Made by a program: the position numbers and the translations under genes. DNA of 64,000 bases, taken from the NCBI GenBank assembly GCA_009928665.1, contig SACF01000001.1, positions 212,915 to 276,914 of the forward strand, given 5' to 3'. Position 1 is the first letter of the stretch. Each line of letters starts with the position of its first letter. This stretch comes from Alphaproteobacteria bacterium (GTDB taxonomy: Bacteria > Bacteroidota > Bacteroidia > Bacteroidales > FEN-979). Under the pieces are notes generated by a model, which was not told the origin of the DNA, searched no databases, and was given only the letters and a program-made list of their open reading frames with translations. This document shows positions 45,818-54,764 of this stretch, one piece after another.

Positions 45818-46623
45818 TGACTTTTCTGCAGGCGGTCATTATTGCCATTGTGGAAGGGATTACCGAGTTTCTGCCCATCTCCTCCACCGGACACATGGCC
45901 CTGACCTCAGCCATCCTGGGAATAGAGAAAGAGGTATTCACTAAACTTTTCATTGAAAATATACAGTTTGGTACTATTATTTCGGTGATCATTCTCTACT
46001 GGAGAAAATTTCTTGATTTTCGTCATTACAGCTTTTACCTGAAATTATTTATTGCATTTCTCCCCGCGGCCTTTATGGGCATTCTGCTTAAGAAATATAT
46101 TGATCAGGTGCTTGAGACCCCTATTTTTATAAGTGTCGTAATGTTTCTGGGCGGATTTATTTTACTTTTTGTCGACCGGTGGTTTAATAAACCCCGGATT
46201 GATCAGGAAGCAGGGATGACCTATAAGAATGCCCTTATAGTCGGACTTTTTCAGTTGCTTTCAATTGTTTTCCCTGGCTTTAGCCGCAGCGCTGCCACCA
46301 TCATCGGCGGAATGCAGCAGAAACTGACCCGGAAAGTTGCTGCTGAATTCTCATTTTTTCTTGCAGTACCCACACTTGCCGGTGCTTTTGCAAAAAGTCT
46401 GTATGATACCATAACCGACCATCCCGATGTAATGATCCCTCACAACATCTGGCTTTTGATCGTGGGGAACCTAGTGGGCCTTGTGGTTGCTCTTATTGCT
46501 ATCAAAGCCTTCATTACATATCTCACCAAACATGGATTCAAACTATTTGGATATTACAGGATCATCGTCGGCCTGATCCTCATCATCTACCTGATGACTG
46601 GTCACAGTTTAACCATTCAGTGA
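45817..46623 (+). CDS. uppP: Undecaprenyl-diphosphate phosphatase
   Basis: 268 residues, polytopic (about eight TM helices). Conserved BacA motifs: EGITEFLPISSTGHM (residues 13-27) and PGFSRSAATIIGG in the second inverted half. It dephosphorylates undecaprenyl diphosphate for peptidoglycan and O-antigen lipid carrier recycling in the inner membrane. Start overlaps the previous stop (TAATG) and its stop overlaps the truB ATG (TGATG), so the three genes are coupled. Confidence 0.96.
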   Translation: MTFLQAVIIAIVEGITEFLPISSTGHMALTSAILGIEKEVFTKLFIENIQFGTIISVIILYWRKFLDFRHYSFYLKLFIAFLPAAFMGILLKKYIDQVLETPIFISVVMFLGGFILLFVDRWFNKPRIDQEAGMTYKNALIVGLFQLLSIVFPGFSRSAATIIGGMQQKLTRKVAAEFSFFLAVPTLAGAFAKSLYDTITDHPDVMIPHNIWLLIVGNLVGLVVALIAIKAFITYLTKHGFKLFGYYRIIVGLILIIYLMTGHSLTIQ

Positions 46624-47306
46624 TGTCATTTCAGTTTGAACAGGGGGAAGTCCTGTTGATCAACAAGCCATACCAATGGACCTCTTTCGACGTGGTGGGC
46701 AAATTGCGGACGATAATCCGAAAACGAACCGGAATACGGAAAATAAAAATCGGGCATGCCGGAACCCTTGATCCGCTGGCAACAGGGCTTTTAATCATAT
46801 GCACCGGAAAATTCACACGTCGAATTACTTCGTTTCAGGAACTTGAAAAGGAATATACCGGTACGATGTACCTGGGGGCAACCACACCCTCATTTGATTT
46901 GGAAACCAGTCCCGACGGACATTTCCCGACTGATGACCTTACCGAAGAGACCATTCGGGATGCCGTGAAGCACTTTACCGGCACCCTGGAGCAGATACCA
47001 CCGAAATATTCGGCAAAAAAGATTGATGGAAAGCGGGCTTACGATTATGCCCGTGAAGAAAAGGAGGTTGAGATCAAGGCAAATATCGTGACCATTACCG
47101 TTTTTGAGATAACCCGCGTTGCCATTCCGTTGATCGATTTCAGGGTTGTGTGCAGCAAGGGAACCTATATCCGGTCGCTTGCACGCGATCTGGGCATGCA
47201 TCTTGGTTGCGGCGCCCATCTAACGGCTTTATGCCGGACCCGTATCGGAATGTATCATTTACGGGATGCCTGGGAACTGAATTCATTGGAACAACAGATA
47301 GGGTAA
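46623..47306 (+). CDS. truB: tRNA pseudouridine(55) synthase
   Basis: 227 residues from the ATG at 46623 (a GTG one codon upstream is possible). The catalytic motif GHAGTLDPLATGLL carries the nucleophile Asp50; also YSAKKIDGKRAYDYAR and GTYIRSLARDLG. It forms pseudouridine 55 in the T loop of tRNAs. The C-terminal PUA domain is absent or minimal, the short form seen in many Bacteroidota. Confidence 0.95.
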   Translation: MSFQFEQGEVLLINKPYQWTSFDVVGKLRTIIRKRTGIRKIKIGHAGTLDPLATGLLIICTGKFTRRITSFQELEKEYTGTMYLGATTPSFDLETSPDGHFPTDDLTEETIRDAVKHFTGTLEQIPPKYSAKKIDGKRAYDYAREEKEVEIKANIVTITVFEITRVAIPLIDFRVVCSKGTYIRSLARDLGMHLGCGAHLTALCRTRIGMYHLRDAWELNSLEQQIG

Positions 47307-47316
47307 CGGAATTTCT

Positions 47317-50088
47317 ATGAAAACTAATCTTCATAAAAACAGCAGGATAAAAATTCTTGTCTTCCTTTTCTTTTTTACAGCAGTTGCCGGAGCCGCACTG
47401 ATATGGATCCGGAACCATGACCAATCAGCGGTCCGGAAGGAATTTGAACAGAAGCTGGTAAGTTTAAACAGGCTGGCGCCGGAAAAAAAGAACAAAGGCG
47501 ATCGGAAGAAACCGAAGACAGATGAACCCGGGATGGCCGCATTTCACGAGTTCCTGATGACATTTGATCCCGCCACCGGTACCGTACCCCGTGAAAGGTT
47601 ACGAGCGGCACTCGGGCAAACACGGAATTCATTGGCGCTGAAGCAGGCAAACAACATTTTATGGCAGGGCTATCCTTCCGACATGGGAGGTCGCACCAGG
47701 GCTATCATGTACGATCCAAATGATCCGACCCACAAAAAAGTATGGGCCGGAGGCATCACGGGAGGTTTATGGTACAACAACGACATTACCGACGCCACAA
47801 GCGCCTGGATTCCCGTGGGCGATTTCTGGGCCTGCCTGTCTATTCGTTGCCTGGCTTATGATCCCGGTAACACCCAACGGTTATTTGCGGGCACTGGCGA
47901 GGCAGAGACCGCCATTCAGACTTACCGTGAAAGTTCAGGACTGGGCCTTGGCATTTTCTGGTCTCAAAACGGAGGCCTGACATGGGAGCCGATGCCTTCG
48001 ACGGAACAATTTGCTTACGTCACCGATTTGGTCATAAGGATTGAGAACAATGTCAGTGTAATATATGCCGGTGTGGCTTCGGGGCTCTATGGCGGGAACC
48101 AGCACAGCAGCGGCCCCTCGGATGGATTATTCCGGTCGGCCGATATGGGACAAACCTGGCAACAGGTCCTTCCGAACATTACCGGATTGACAATCCCATA
48201 TTGTGTATCGGATATTGCACTTGGGGCGGATAACAGGTTGTACGTTGGAACGCGGGCTAACCTTGACGGAAATGGCGCAGCCGTTATTCTGACTTCGGAT
48301 AATGGTCTTAACTGGACTGTAAATTCACAATATCAGACTGAAATTCTGGCAAGTCCGGTGAATAATATTCCCGGTCGTGTGGTTCTGGCGACTGCTCCTT
48401 CCGATGCCAATGTGGTATATGCACTCATAGCAAGCGGAACAATCAATTATAGCGACGGGTTTAAATATTTATACTGTTATCACATCCTGCGGTCGGCTGA
48501 TAAAGGAGTGACCTGGACAAAAAAGAATCTTCCGACCGATCTTACCTCGGGTGATAATTTTGCAACTATTGCCTGGCATGCGCTTGATGTTGCCGTCGAC
48601 CCCAACGATCCGATGACCGTATACATCGGGGGTCTCGACATTCACCGTACCATAAATGGCGGATTGACCTGGTCAAGGTTGAGCGACTGGTCGCACATGT
48701 ACGGCGGAGGCGGGCCGCAATATATCCACGCCGATCAGCATGTGATCCTTTACAAACCGGGATCCTCCGAAGAAATTCTTTTCGGGACCGACGGGGGTGT
48801 TTTTTACACGCCCGATGGCTCCTATTATGCACCTTCTTTTGCCCAGCGGAATAAAAATTTTTCCACTCTTCAGTTTTACACCTGTGCCATTCATCCCTAC
48901 CCGGGAATTCAGCAGTATTACGGGGGATTACAGGATAACGGCAGCCTTTTTTACATGGGAACGGGAAATCCCCTCACCCTGAATGATATGGTGAGCGGCG
49001 GCGATGGAGCCTATTGCTTTTTCGATGAAAGCAACCCTTCTATTTCCATCACGTCGGTGTATTATAATCAGTATTATATTTTCGATGATGCTAATTTTCT
49101 TAATTATGCGGGCAACTGGTCCAGCGGAACCTTTGTCAGTCCGGCCGACCTGGATTATAAAATGGGGATGCTTTATTGCAATGCCGTTGATTATTTAGGT
49201 AACTGGCAGGATCAGATTTTACGGATCGAAGATCTTTCCGGGACATACCCGACCGGTACTTTTATCAACCTGAACACCGGAAGTACGGTTTATTTCTCCG
49301 CAATAAGATATTCACCCTTCTCACCTGCTGGAAAATCAACACTTTTTGTGGGTACCCAGTCGGGAAGGTTGTTTAAGGTACAGGAGGCTCAGACCAATAT
49401 GCCTCAGGTTACCGAGATCGGAAGCACTGCATTCCCGGCCGCAAACCTTTCATGCATCGCAGTGGGGAAATCGGAAGACACATTGTTGGTGACCTTTTCA
49501 AATTATGGAGTAGCATCAGTCTGGCAAACTTATAACGGAGGTGATTCCTGGCAAAACATTGAAGGTAACCTTCCCGACATGCCGGTCCGCTGGGCCATCT
49601 TTCACCCACAGAATAACCGACAGGTAATGCTGGCCACCGAAACCGGTGTCTGGCAGGGTACCGGCCTGAATATGTCCCCGGCCGTGTGGTACCCGGTTTC
49701 TGACGGGATGGCTTACGTAAGGGTTGATATGCTTCAGGTCCGCAAGGCTGATAATACCGTGCTTGCCGCGACCCATGGCCGTGGACTTTTTACGACGGTC
49801 TGGGATATTTCGACAGGCCTGGATAATCCCGGGAATTATGAGGCAACAGTTTGCCCCAATCCGGTTTCGGAGAATTGCTATATCGTGATGGACGCAACCC
49901 GCCCGGGCGTCCTGGATCTGACCCTCACTGCTTTGAACGGAACAAAGATCAGGAACAGCCGGCATGCGGTTACAGCGGGCGAAAACCGCTTCACATTCGA
50001 CTTTCAAAATGTTTCGCCGGGAATGTATCTCCTTAATATGACCATGGATGGAAATTTCCGCCAGGTGAGAAAAATCATCCACTTATGA
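47317..50088 (+). CDS. Secreted beta-propeller (VPS10/BNR-like) protein with T9SS type A sorting domain
   Basis: 923 residues. N-terminal hydrophobic segment ~12-32 (signal peptide or anchor), then a charged linker to ~80. Residues ~115-820 are propeller blades with Asp-box-like motifs (SQNGGLTWEPM, SADMGQTWQQV, TSDNGLNWTV, SADKGVTWTK, YNGGDSWQNI). The C-terminal ~80 residues (VCPNPVSENCYIV, to FRQVRKIIHL) match the T9SS type A domain. The N-terminal block is typical of Bacteroidota sortilin-like secreted proteins; ligand unknown. The tadA ATG overlaps its stop codon by 4 bp. Confidence 0.83.
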   Translation: MKTNLHKNSRIKILVFLFFFTAVAGAALIWIRNHDQSAVRKEFEQKLVSLNRLAPEKKNKGDRKKPKTDEPGMAAFHEFLMTFDPATGTVPRERLRAALGQTRNSLALKQANNILWQGYPSDMGGRTRAIMYDPNDPTHKKVWAGGITGGLWYNNDITDATSAWIPVGDFWACLSIRCLAYDPGNTQRLFAGTGEAETAIQTYRESSGLGLGIFWSQNGGLTWEPMPSTEQFAYVTDLVIRIENNVSVIYAGVASGLYGGNQHSSGPSDGLFRSADMGQTWQQVLPNITGLTIPYCVSDIALGADNRLYVGTRANLDGNGAAVILTSDNGLNWTVNSQYQTEILASPVNNIPGRVVLATAPSDANVVYALIASGTINYSDGFKYLYCYHILRSADKGVTWTKKNLPTDLTSGDNFATIAWHALDVAVDPNDPMTVYIGGLDIHRTINGGLTWSRLSDWSHMYGGGGPQYIHADQHVILYKPGSSEEILFGTDGGVFYTPDGSYYAPSFAQRNKNFSTLQFYTCAIHPYPGIQQYYGGLQDNGSLFYMGTGNPLTLNDMVSGGDGAYCFFDESNPSISITSVYYNQYYIFDDANFLNYAGNWSSGTFVSPADLDYKMGMLYCNAVDYLGNWQDQILRIEDLSGTYPTGTFINLNTGSTVYFSAIRYSPFSPAGKSTLFVGTQSGRLFKVQEAQTNMPQVTEIGSTAFPAANLSCIAVGKSEDTLLVTFSNYGVASVWQTYNGGDSWQNIEGNLPDMPVRWAIFHPQNNRQVMLATETGVWQGTGLNMSPAVWYPVSDGMAYVRVDMLQVRKADNTVLAATHGRGLFTTVWDISTGLDNPGNYEATVCPNPVSENCYIVMDATRPGVLDLTLTALNGTKIRNSRHAVTAGENRFTFDFQNVSPGMYLLNMTMDGNFRQVRKIIHL

Positions 50089-50552
50089 CCCAAGTCAGAA
50101 GCTATCCTTTATTCTCTCCTGAGTTTTTTATGAATGAAGCACTCAAAGAAGCCAGGAAAGCCTTTGAGAAGGATGAAGTTCCGGTGGGAGCTGTCGTGGT
50201 TTGCAATAGAACCATCATAGCGCGCGCCCATAATCTTACAGAAACCCTGAAGGATGTAACAGCACATGCCGAGATGCAGGCATTCACGGCGGCGGCAAAT
50301 TTCCTGGGCGGAAAGTACCTCAACGAGTGCGAACTATATGTCACACTTGAACCCTGTCTGATGTGCGCGGCTGCTTCTCATTGGGCCCGGTTGGGAACAT
50401 TGTACTACGGAGCCTCCGATGATAAACGGGGCTTCATGCTTACAGGAACCCGGGTGCTTCATCCAAAAACCGTTGTTAATAAAGGAATTCTCGAAGATGA
50501 TTGCGGATCAATAATCCGCTTGTTCTTTAAGAACAAAAGAGGAGCAACGTGA
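50085..50552 (+). CDS. tadA: tRNA-specific adenosine deaminase
   Basis: Converts A34 to inosine in tRNA-Arg(ACG). 155 residues. Zinc and catalytic motifs: HAEMQA (His61, Glu63) and PCLMCAAA (Cys91, Cys94), as in CMP/dCMP-type deaminases. The N-terminus (FMNEALKEARKAFEKDEVPVGAVVV) aligns with other TadA. It overlaps the upstream T9SS cargo gene by 4 bp. Confidence 0.92.
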   Translation: MTQVRSYPLFSPEFFMNEALKEARKAFEKDEVPVGAVVVCNRTIIARAHNLTETLKDVTAHAEMQAFTAAANFLGGKYLNECELYVTLEPCLMCAAASHWARLGTLYYGASDDKRGFMLTGTRVLHPKTVVNKGILEDDCGSIIRLFFKNKRGAT

Positions 50553-50600
50553 TTTCATGGTTTTTTGTGAAATGATAGGTCAATTATAAGTTTCCTTTTG

Positions 50601-50608
50601 TATATTTG
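50601..50608 (+). promoter_or_regulatory. -7 promoter element for the response regulator
   Basis: TATATTTG, an exact TAnnTTTG match, about 138 bp before the ATG at 50746. The leader between has no feature I can name. Confidence 0.4.
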
Positions 50609-50745
50609 CCCCCGACAACGCTGATCCTGTCGTAATTGTTTTATTATCGGCGGCACCCTGCCCCATCTGAATTAACTAAAAAAATCTTTCTGGGGTTTAC
50701 CTGGTTCGATTCCCCGCACCGATAACCGTTTTTGACAGAAGCCTC

Positions 50746-51132
50746 ATGAAACCCTGCAAAACCGTACTGATAGTTGAAGATGATATGGCTACTTCTCAGA
50801 TCCTGAATATCTGGCTGCGTGGTCATTTCGTTATTTTACTGGCATGTGACGGGGAAGATGCCCTGATGATCATTGAGGAAGAAATGAAGACGGGAAGGCA
50901 AATCGATCTGTTCTTCTTCGACATCAGCCTCCCCTATCCATGGTCGGGGATCTTACTTAAAAAGGCGATCACCGAGAAATGGCCTGATTTTGATTCAAGG
51001 CCTTTTCTGGCTGAAACAGCATTTGCCATGCCCCAGGACCGGGAGGAAATTATGAAAGCCGGATTTTCAGAATGTCTGACAAAACCGCTTGACCGGGAGC
51101 GGGTAGTCGAAACTATCACAAAATATCTTTAA
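50746..51132 (+). CDS. Single-domain response regulator
   Basis: 128 residues, receiver domain only (CheY-like size). Acidic pocket E11-D12-D13, phospho-acceptor D59 (FFFDISLP), T91 (AETAFAMP) and K113 (LTKPLD). No output domain, so it probably acts by binding a partner. No kinase is adjacent. The gene converges on the TPR gene with a 31-bp gap. Confidence 0.85.
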   Translation: MKPCKTVLIVEDDMATSQILNIWLRGHFVILLACDGEDALMIIEEEMKTGRQIDLFFFDISLPYPWSGILLKKAITEKWPDFDSRPFLAETAFAMPQDREEIMKAGFSECLTKPLDRERVVETITKYL

Positions 51133-51163
51133 CAACCCGGTTAGAGTTTGTTGGATTGTCCGT

Positions 51164-53119
51164 TTATTTATAGCAATATCGTTTCATAACCCGGTACGCA
51201 TCGGCAATCCCCAATTCTCCGGCTTTACTGAGATCTCCGCAGCCCTTGTGGTTTTCCTGTGTCAGAATGTTCATCAGTCCACGGTTGTAGCAAGCTTCCG
51301 CAAACAGCGGATCATGTTCTAATGCCGCTGAAAAGTCGCCGATTGCCTCCCGGTAATTTCCCATCATACTGTTGACACATCCCCGGTTGTACCAGGCGGC
51401 AGCAAATTCGGGATCGAGATAAATCACCCGGTTCAGATCATTTAAAACGATCTCATAGGTGTGTTCCAGGGCCTCCGGTCGATCGGATCGGGGTAATTTT
51501 GGAGCCGGTTTGCCAATCGTTATCTCCTCCTGAAAATTTTCCTGAATATTAAGGCTGTTCAAAAGGGCTAACCGGGCATATGCTCTGAAAAACCAGGCCG
51601 CAACAAAGGTCGTATCGCACAGTAACACCGAATCAAAATCACGTATCGCCCTTTCATGATTACCCAACAAGGCAAGGGCAACCCCCCGGCGGAACAATGC
51701 GCCGGCATTGGGCCTTGCTGAATCGATCTTTTGTGTTTGAATGGCAATTTCATGACGCAACACCGAATCGCTGATCAATCCGATCTGATTTGAAACCGTC
51801 AGTACCGTTGAAAAATAATTCGGTTTCCCATACACATCATACAATCTGACTTTGTCGAAATCGGTTTTCCAGATCAGAATATAAAACAGGGGCAACATCC
51901 TGATATCGACCGCCTGGTTCTGGAATTTGCTGTTCAGGGTGTTCATTTCTTCAAAGTCTCCACTCAACTTAACCAGGCTTTGCAGATAATCTTTCCGGGT
52001 TATCATCAGACTGTCGCGGTCATAATGGTTCCGTTCCATTAGTTCAACCGCTTTCCTGTAATCCTGTTGTGCCCCTTTCTGATCCCCCAGCTTCAACTTC
52101 ACCTCATAGCGATCATACCAGGCATCGGTATAATCGGGAAGCAACTCCAATGTTTTATTTAAATCTTCCAATGCGCCACGATAATCGCGAAGGTCACTCT
52201 TGAGTTTACTTCTGTAATAATAACTGATGATATTTTTCGGATCGAGTTTGCTGACAATCTCAAAATCATGAATTGCCCCCCTTTTTTCGTCCAACCCGAT
52301 CAACACGATAGCCCGGTTGTAATAGGCATATGAATTATAGGGAGATAACCGTATGACCGTATTCAGGTCTTTCAGCCCCAAAACACGGTCATTTTTTTTC
52401 AGATAAGCCAATGCCCGGTTAAAGCAGGCATAGGTATTTACCGAATCGAGTTCCAATGTACGGGAAAAATCCGCGATGGCTGAGTCAACCTGTTCCAGGT
52501 CAATCCATACGAGGCCTCTTTGCGTAAAAATGTATCCATTCAGCGGATTGATATTCCGGGCAGTTCCCAGGTCATCAAGGGCTTCGGTATACCGTTTTAT
52601 GGCCTGTTCGGAATTGGCTCTCAGAATATATACCGTCGCCTCCTTGTAACCCAAATGAATCGCCGTATTACAATCGACGATGCAGGAATAGTACTTTTTC
52701 AGGTAAAGATTGGCGCGGGCCCTGTGAAAATATATCTCACCGTTTTTTTCATCCATGGAGATGGCTTTATTAAAATCCTCCATGGCTCCCGTGAAATTGA
52801 GCAGCTGACTTCTGACGATTGCCCGGTTTGTATATACATCGGGGAGGTATGGTGATAGTTCGACTGAGCGTGTGTAATCAAGTTCTGCACCGAGAAAATC
52901 ATCCAGGCCATATTTGGCATATCCCCGGAGAAAGTACAATTCTGCGTATACGGGTTCACGCTGTATAGCCCGGTTCAGGTTCTCAAGCGCCTCCATATAT
53001 GCTCCTTTCCTGATATGATCAATGGCAACCTGCTTGTCATTGATCCCAGGCTGACCAAACAAGCTGCTGAAACACAGGAACACCGTCAGGAACAGGCAGA
53101 AACGCAGAAATATAGACAT
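51164..53119 (-). CDS. Exported tetratricopeptide repeat protein
   Basis: 651 residues from the ATG at 53119, chosen because it starts a clean signal peptide (MSIFLRFCLFLTVFLCFSSLFGQ); an upstream in-frame ATG at 53185 adds 22 residues with no export feature. About a dozen TPR units of 34 residues run from ~30 to ~350 and again ~460-640 (AYMEALENLNRAIQREPVYAEL, EAIGDFSAALEHDPLFAEA). The region ~370-450 lacks TPRs. Periplasmic scaffold, partner unknown. Confidence 0.84.
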   Translation of the reverse strand: MSIFLRFCLFLTVFLCFSSLFGQPGINDKQVAIDHIRKGAYMEALENLNRAIQREPVYAELYFLRGYAKYGLDDFLGAELDYTRSVELSPYLPDVYTNRAIVRSQLLNFTGAMEDFNKAISMDEKNGEIYFHRARANLYLKKYYSCIVDCNTAIHLGYKEATVYILRANSEQAIKRYTEALDDLGTARNINPLNGYIFTQRGLVWIDLEQVDSAIADFSRTLELDSVNTYACFNRALAYLKKNDRVLGLKDLNTVIRLSPYNSYAYYNRAIVLIGLDEKRGAIHDFEIVSKLDPKNIISYYYRSKLKSDLRDYRGALEDLNKTLELLPDYTDAWYDRYEVKLKLGDQKGAQQDYRKAVELMERNHYDRDSLMITRKDYLQSLVKLSGDFEEMNTLNSKFQNQAVDIRMLPLFYILIWKTDFDKVRLYDVYGKPNYFSTVLTVSNQIGLISDSVLRHEIAIQTQKIDSARPNAGALFRRGVALALLGNHERAIRDFDSVLLCDTTFVAAWFFRAYARLALLNSLNIQENFQEEITIGKPAPKLPRSDRPEALEHTYEIVLNDLNRVIYLDPEFAAAWYNRGCVNSMMGNYREAIGDFSAALEHDPLFAEACYNRGLMNILTQENHKGCGDLSKAGELGIADAYRVMKRYCYK

Positions 53120-53220
53120 TTTGAACCACACTTTCTGAAAACGAATTTCGTGAATAAAAAGTATTTTTACCGAAAATTGATTCAAACCACGTCACCCGAT
53201 TTAAAAATCCTTCTTTAATC

Positions 53221-54756
53221 ATGGGGTTCAAATTGATAGAGGTCAAACTTCCTACCAGCTATTCTGATGCTGAGTTGAAGGATAAAATCAGCAGGGTGAT
53301 AAAAACCAACGATTTTTCTTTTCAGATCGAATCAAAAAGTCTTGATGCCCGGAATAAAAGGCAGATTCACTGGTTGCTACGGATTGGCGTTTACGCCCGG
53401 GGATTGGCCGGTTCAGAACCTGACCACCTGCCCGCCCTGGAAATTCCCTTCAAATCACGTAGCAAGCGAATTGTTATTGTGGGTAGTGGCCCGGCAGGGT
53501 TTTTTGCAGCTTTTGTCTTACAGAAAGCAGGTTTTGAAACGATAATTCTCGAACAGGGAAGCGAGGTCGGTAAACGGGTTCCCGGAATCAATGCCTTTGA
53601 AAAAACCGGTTTCTTTGATCCCCTTGCCACGTATGCATTCGGAGAAGGGGGAGCCGGAACCTTTTCTGACGGAAAACTTACTTCGCGTTCAAAGCATATC
53701 AGCCGCGAGCGAGACTTTTTTCTGTCGACTTACATTGCCGCTGGCGCACCCGACGAAATCCGTTATCTTGCTTACCCGCACGTGGGCAGTGATAATCTCC
53801 GGAAAGTGGTGGTGAATCTCCGGGAGCAATACCGGCAGATGGGCGGAAGTATCAGGTTTGAAATGCCCTTACAGGACCTGGTCGTCAATAAAGGGAAAGT
53901 TCTTGAGGCCATTACTCCGGCAGGTCCGATAGCGGCATCCCTGTTTGTTGTTGCGCCCGGACATTCCTCCTATAAAACATACAGGATGCTGATGGATCGC
54001 GGTGTCAACTTCCGGACGAAGAATTTTGCGATCGGCTTCAGGGCAGAACATTTGCAACGGGATATCAATCAGGCTCAATGGGGCGTTGCTGATTTGCCGG
54101 GGGTAAAAGCCGCTGAATACCGTCTTACTTCGCAGGCCGATTCCCGACACCCGGTTTACTCATTTTGTATGTGCCCGGGTGGCATGGTAGTTCCCGCGGC
54201 CACAGGCCCCGATATTAACATCGTTAACGGAATGAGTAATTACCGGCGCGACGGAAGATTTGCCAATGCCGGATTCGTGGCCGGAGTACATCCCGATCAA
54301 CTGTCCGGAACCCGGGTGACTCCTTCTGGGGCGCTCGACTGGCTGGAAGACCTGGAACGTTCGTTTTATAACTATTCACAGGGCTTTCAGGCTCCCTTTT
54401 GCAGGATCTCTGATTTTATAAATAAGACAGAATCAGAAGGAATTCCGGAAACCAGTTATCCTTTGGGATTAAAACCAGCCGTTTTGCGTGAAATGGTTCC
54501 GGTTTTTGTCGCCGACGCGCTGACGGAAGGACTCAAAGATTTCATTCGCCGCATCAAGGGATATGACAGGGGAATCCTGTTGGGTTTGGAGAGTAAAACT
54601 TCCTCACCGATACAGGTTTTAAGGGAACCCGACGGGAAGTGCACCGGATTTGAAAATCTGTATCTTGCAGGTGAGGGGGGTGGTTATGCAGGGGGGATCG
54701 TCTCGAGCGCTGCCGACGGGATCCGGATAGCTATGAACATCCGGAATGCAGGTTAA
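53221..54756 (+). CDS. FAD-dependent oxidoreductase (COG2509-type)
   Basis: 511 residues. The N-terminal ~75 residues form a small alpha/beta domain (KLPTSYSDAELKDKI), followed by a Rossmann FAD motif IVIVGSGPAGFFAAFVLQKAG at ~78-98 with the acidic end of the second strand (EQGSEVGKR). Other blocks: GEGGAGTFSDGKLTSRSKH, CMCPGGMVVPAA, LYLAGEGGGYAGGIVSSAADG near the C-terminus (the FAD-binding GEG-GYAGGI block). The family is widespread in bacteria without a fixed substrate. It diverges from the TPR gene and converges on the radical SAM gene. Confidence 0.86.
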   Translation: MGFKLIEVKLPTSYSDAELKDKISRVIKTNDFSFQIESKSLDARNKRQIHWLLRIGVYARGLAGSEPDHLPALEIPFKSRSKRIVIVGSGPAGFFAAFVLQKAGFETIILEQGSEVGKRVPGINAFEKTGFFDPLATYAFGEGGAGTFSDGKLTSRSKHISRERDFFLSTYIAAGAPDEIRYLAYPHVGSDNLRKVVVNLREQYRQMGGSIRFEMPLQDLVVNKGKVLEAITPAGPIAASLFVVAPGHSSYKTYRMLMDRGVNFRTKNFAIGFRAEHLQRDINQAQWGVADLPGVKAAEYRLTSQADSRHPVYSFCMCPGGMVVPAATGPDINIVNGMSNYRRDGRFANAGFVAGVHPDQLSGTRVTPSGALDWLEDLERSFYNYSQGFQAPFCRISDFINKTESEGIPETSYPLGLKPAVLREMVPVFVADALTEGLKDFIRRIKGYDRGILLGLESKTSSPIQVLREPDGKCTGFENLYLAGEGGGYAGGIVSSAADGIRIAMNIRNAG

Positions 54757-54764
54757 ATATCGGA

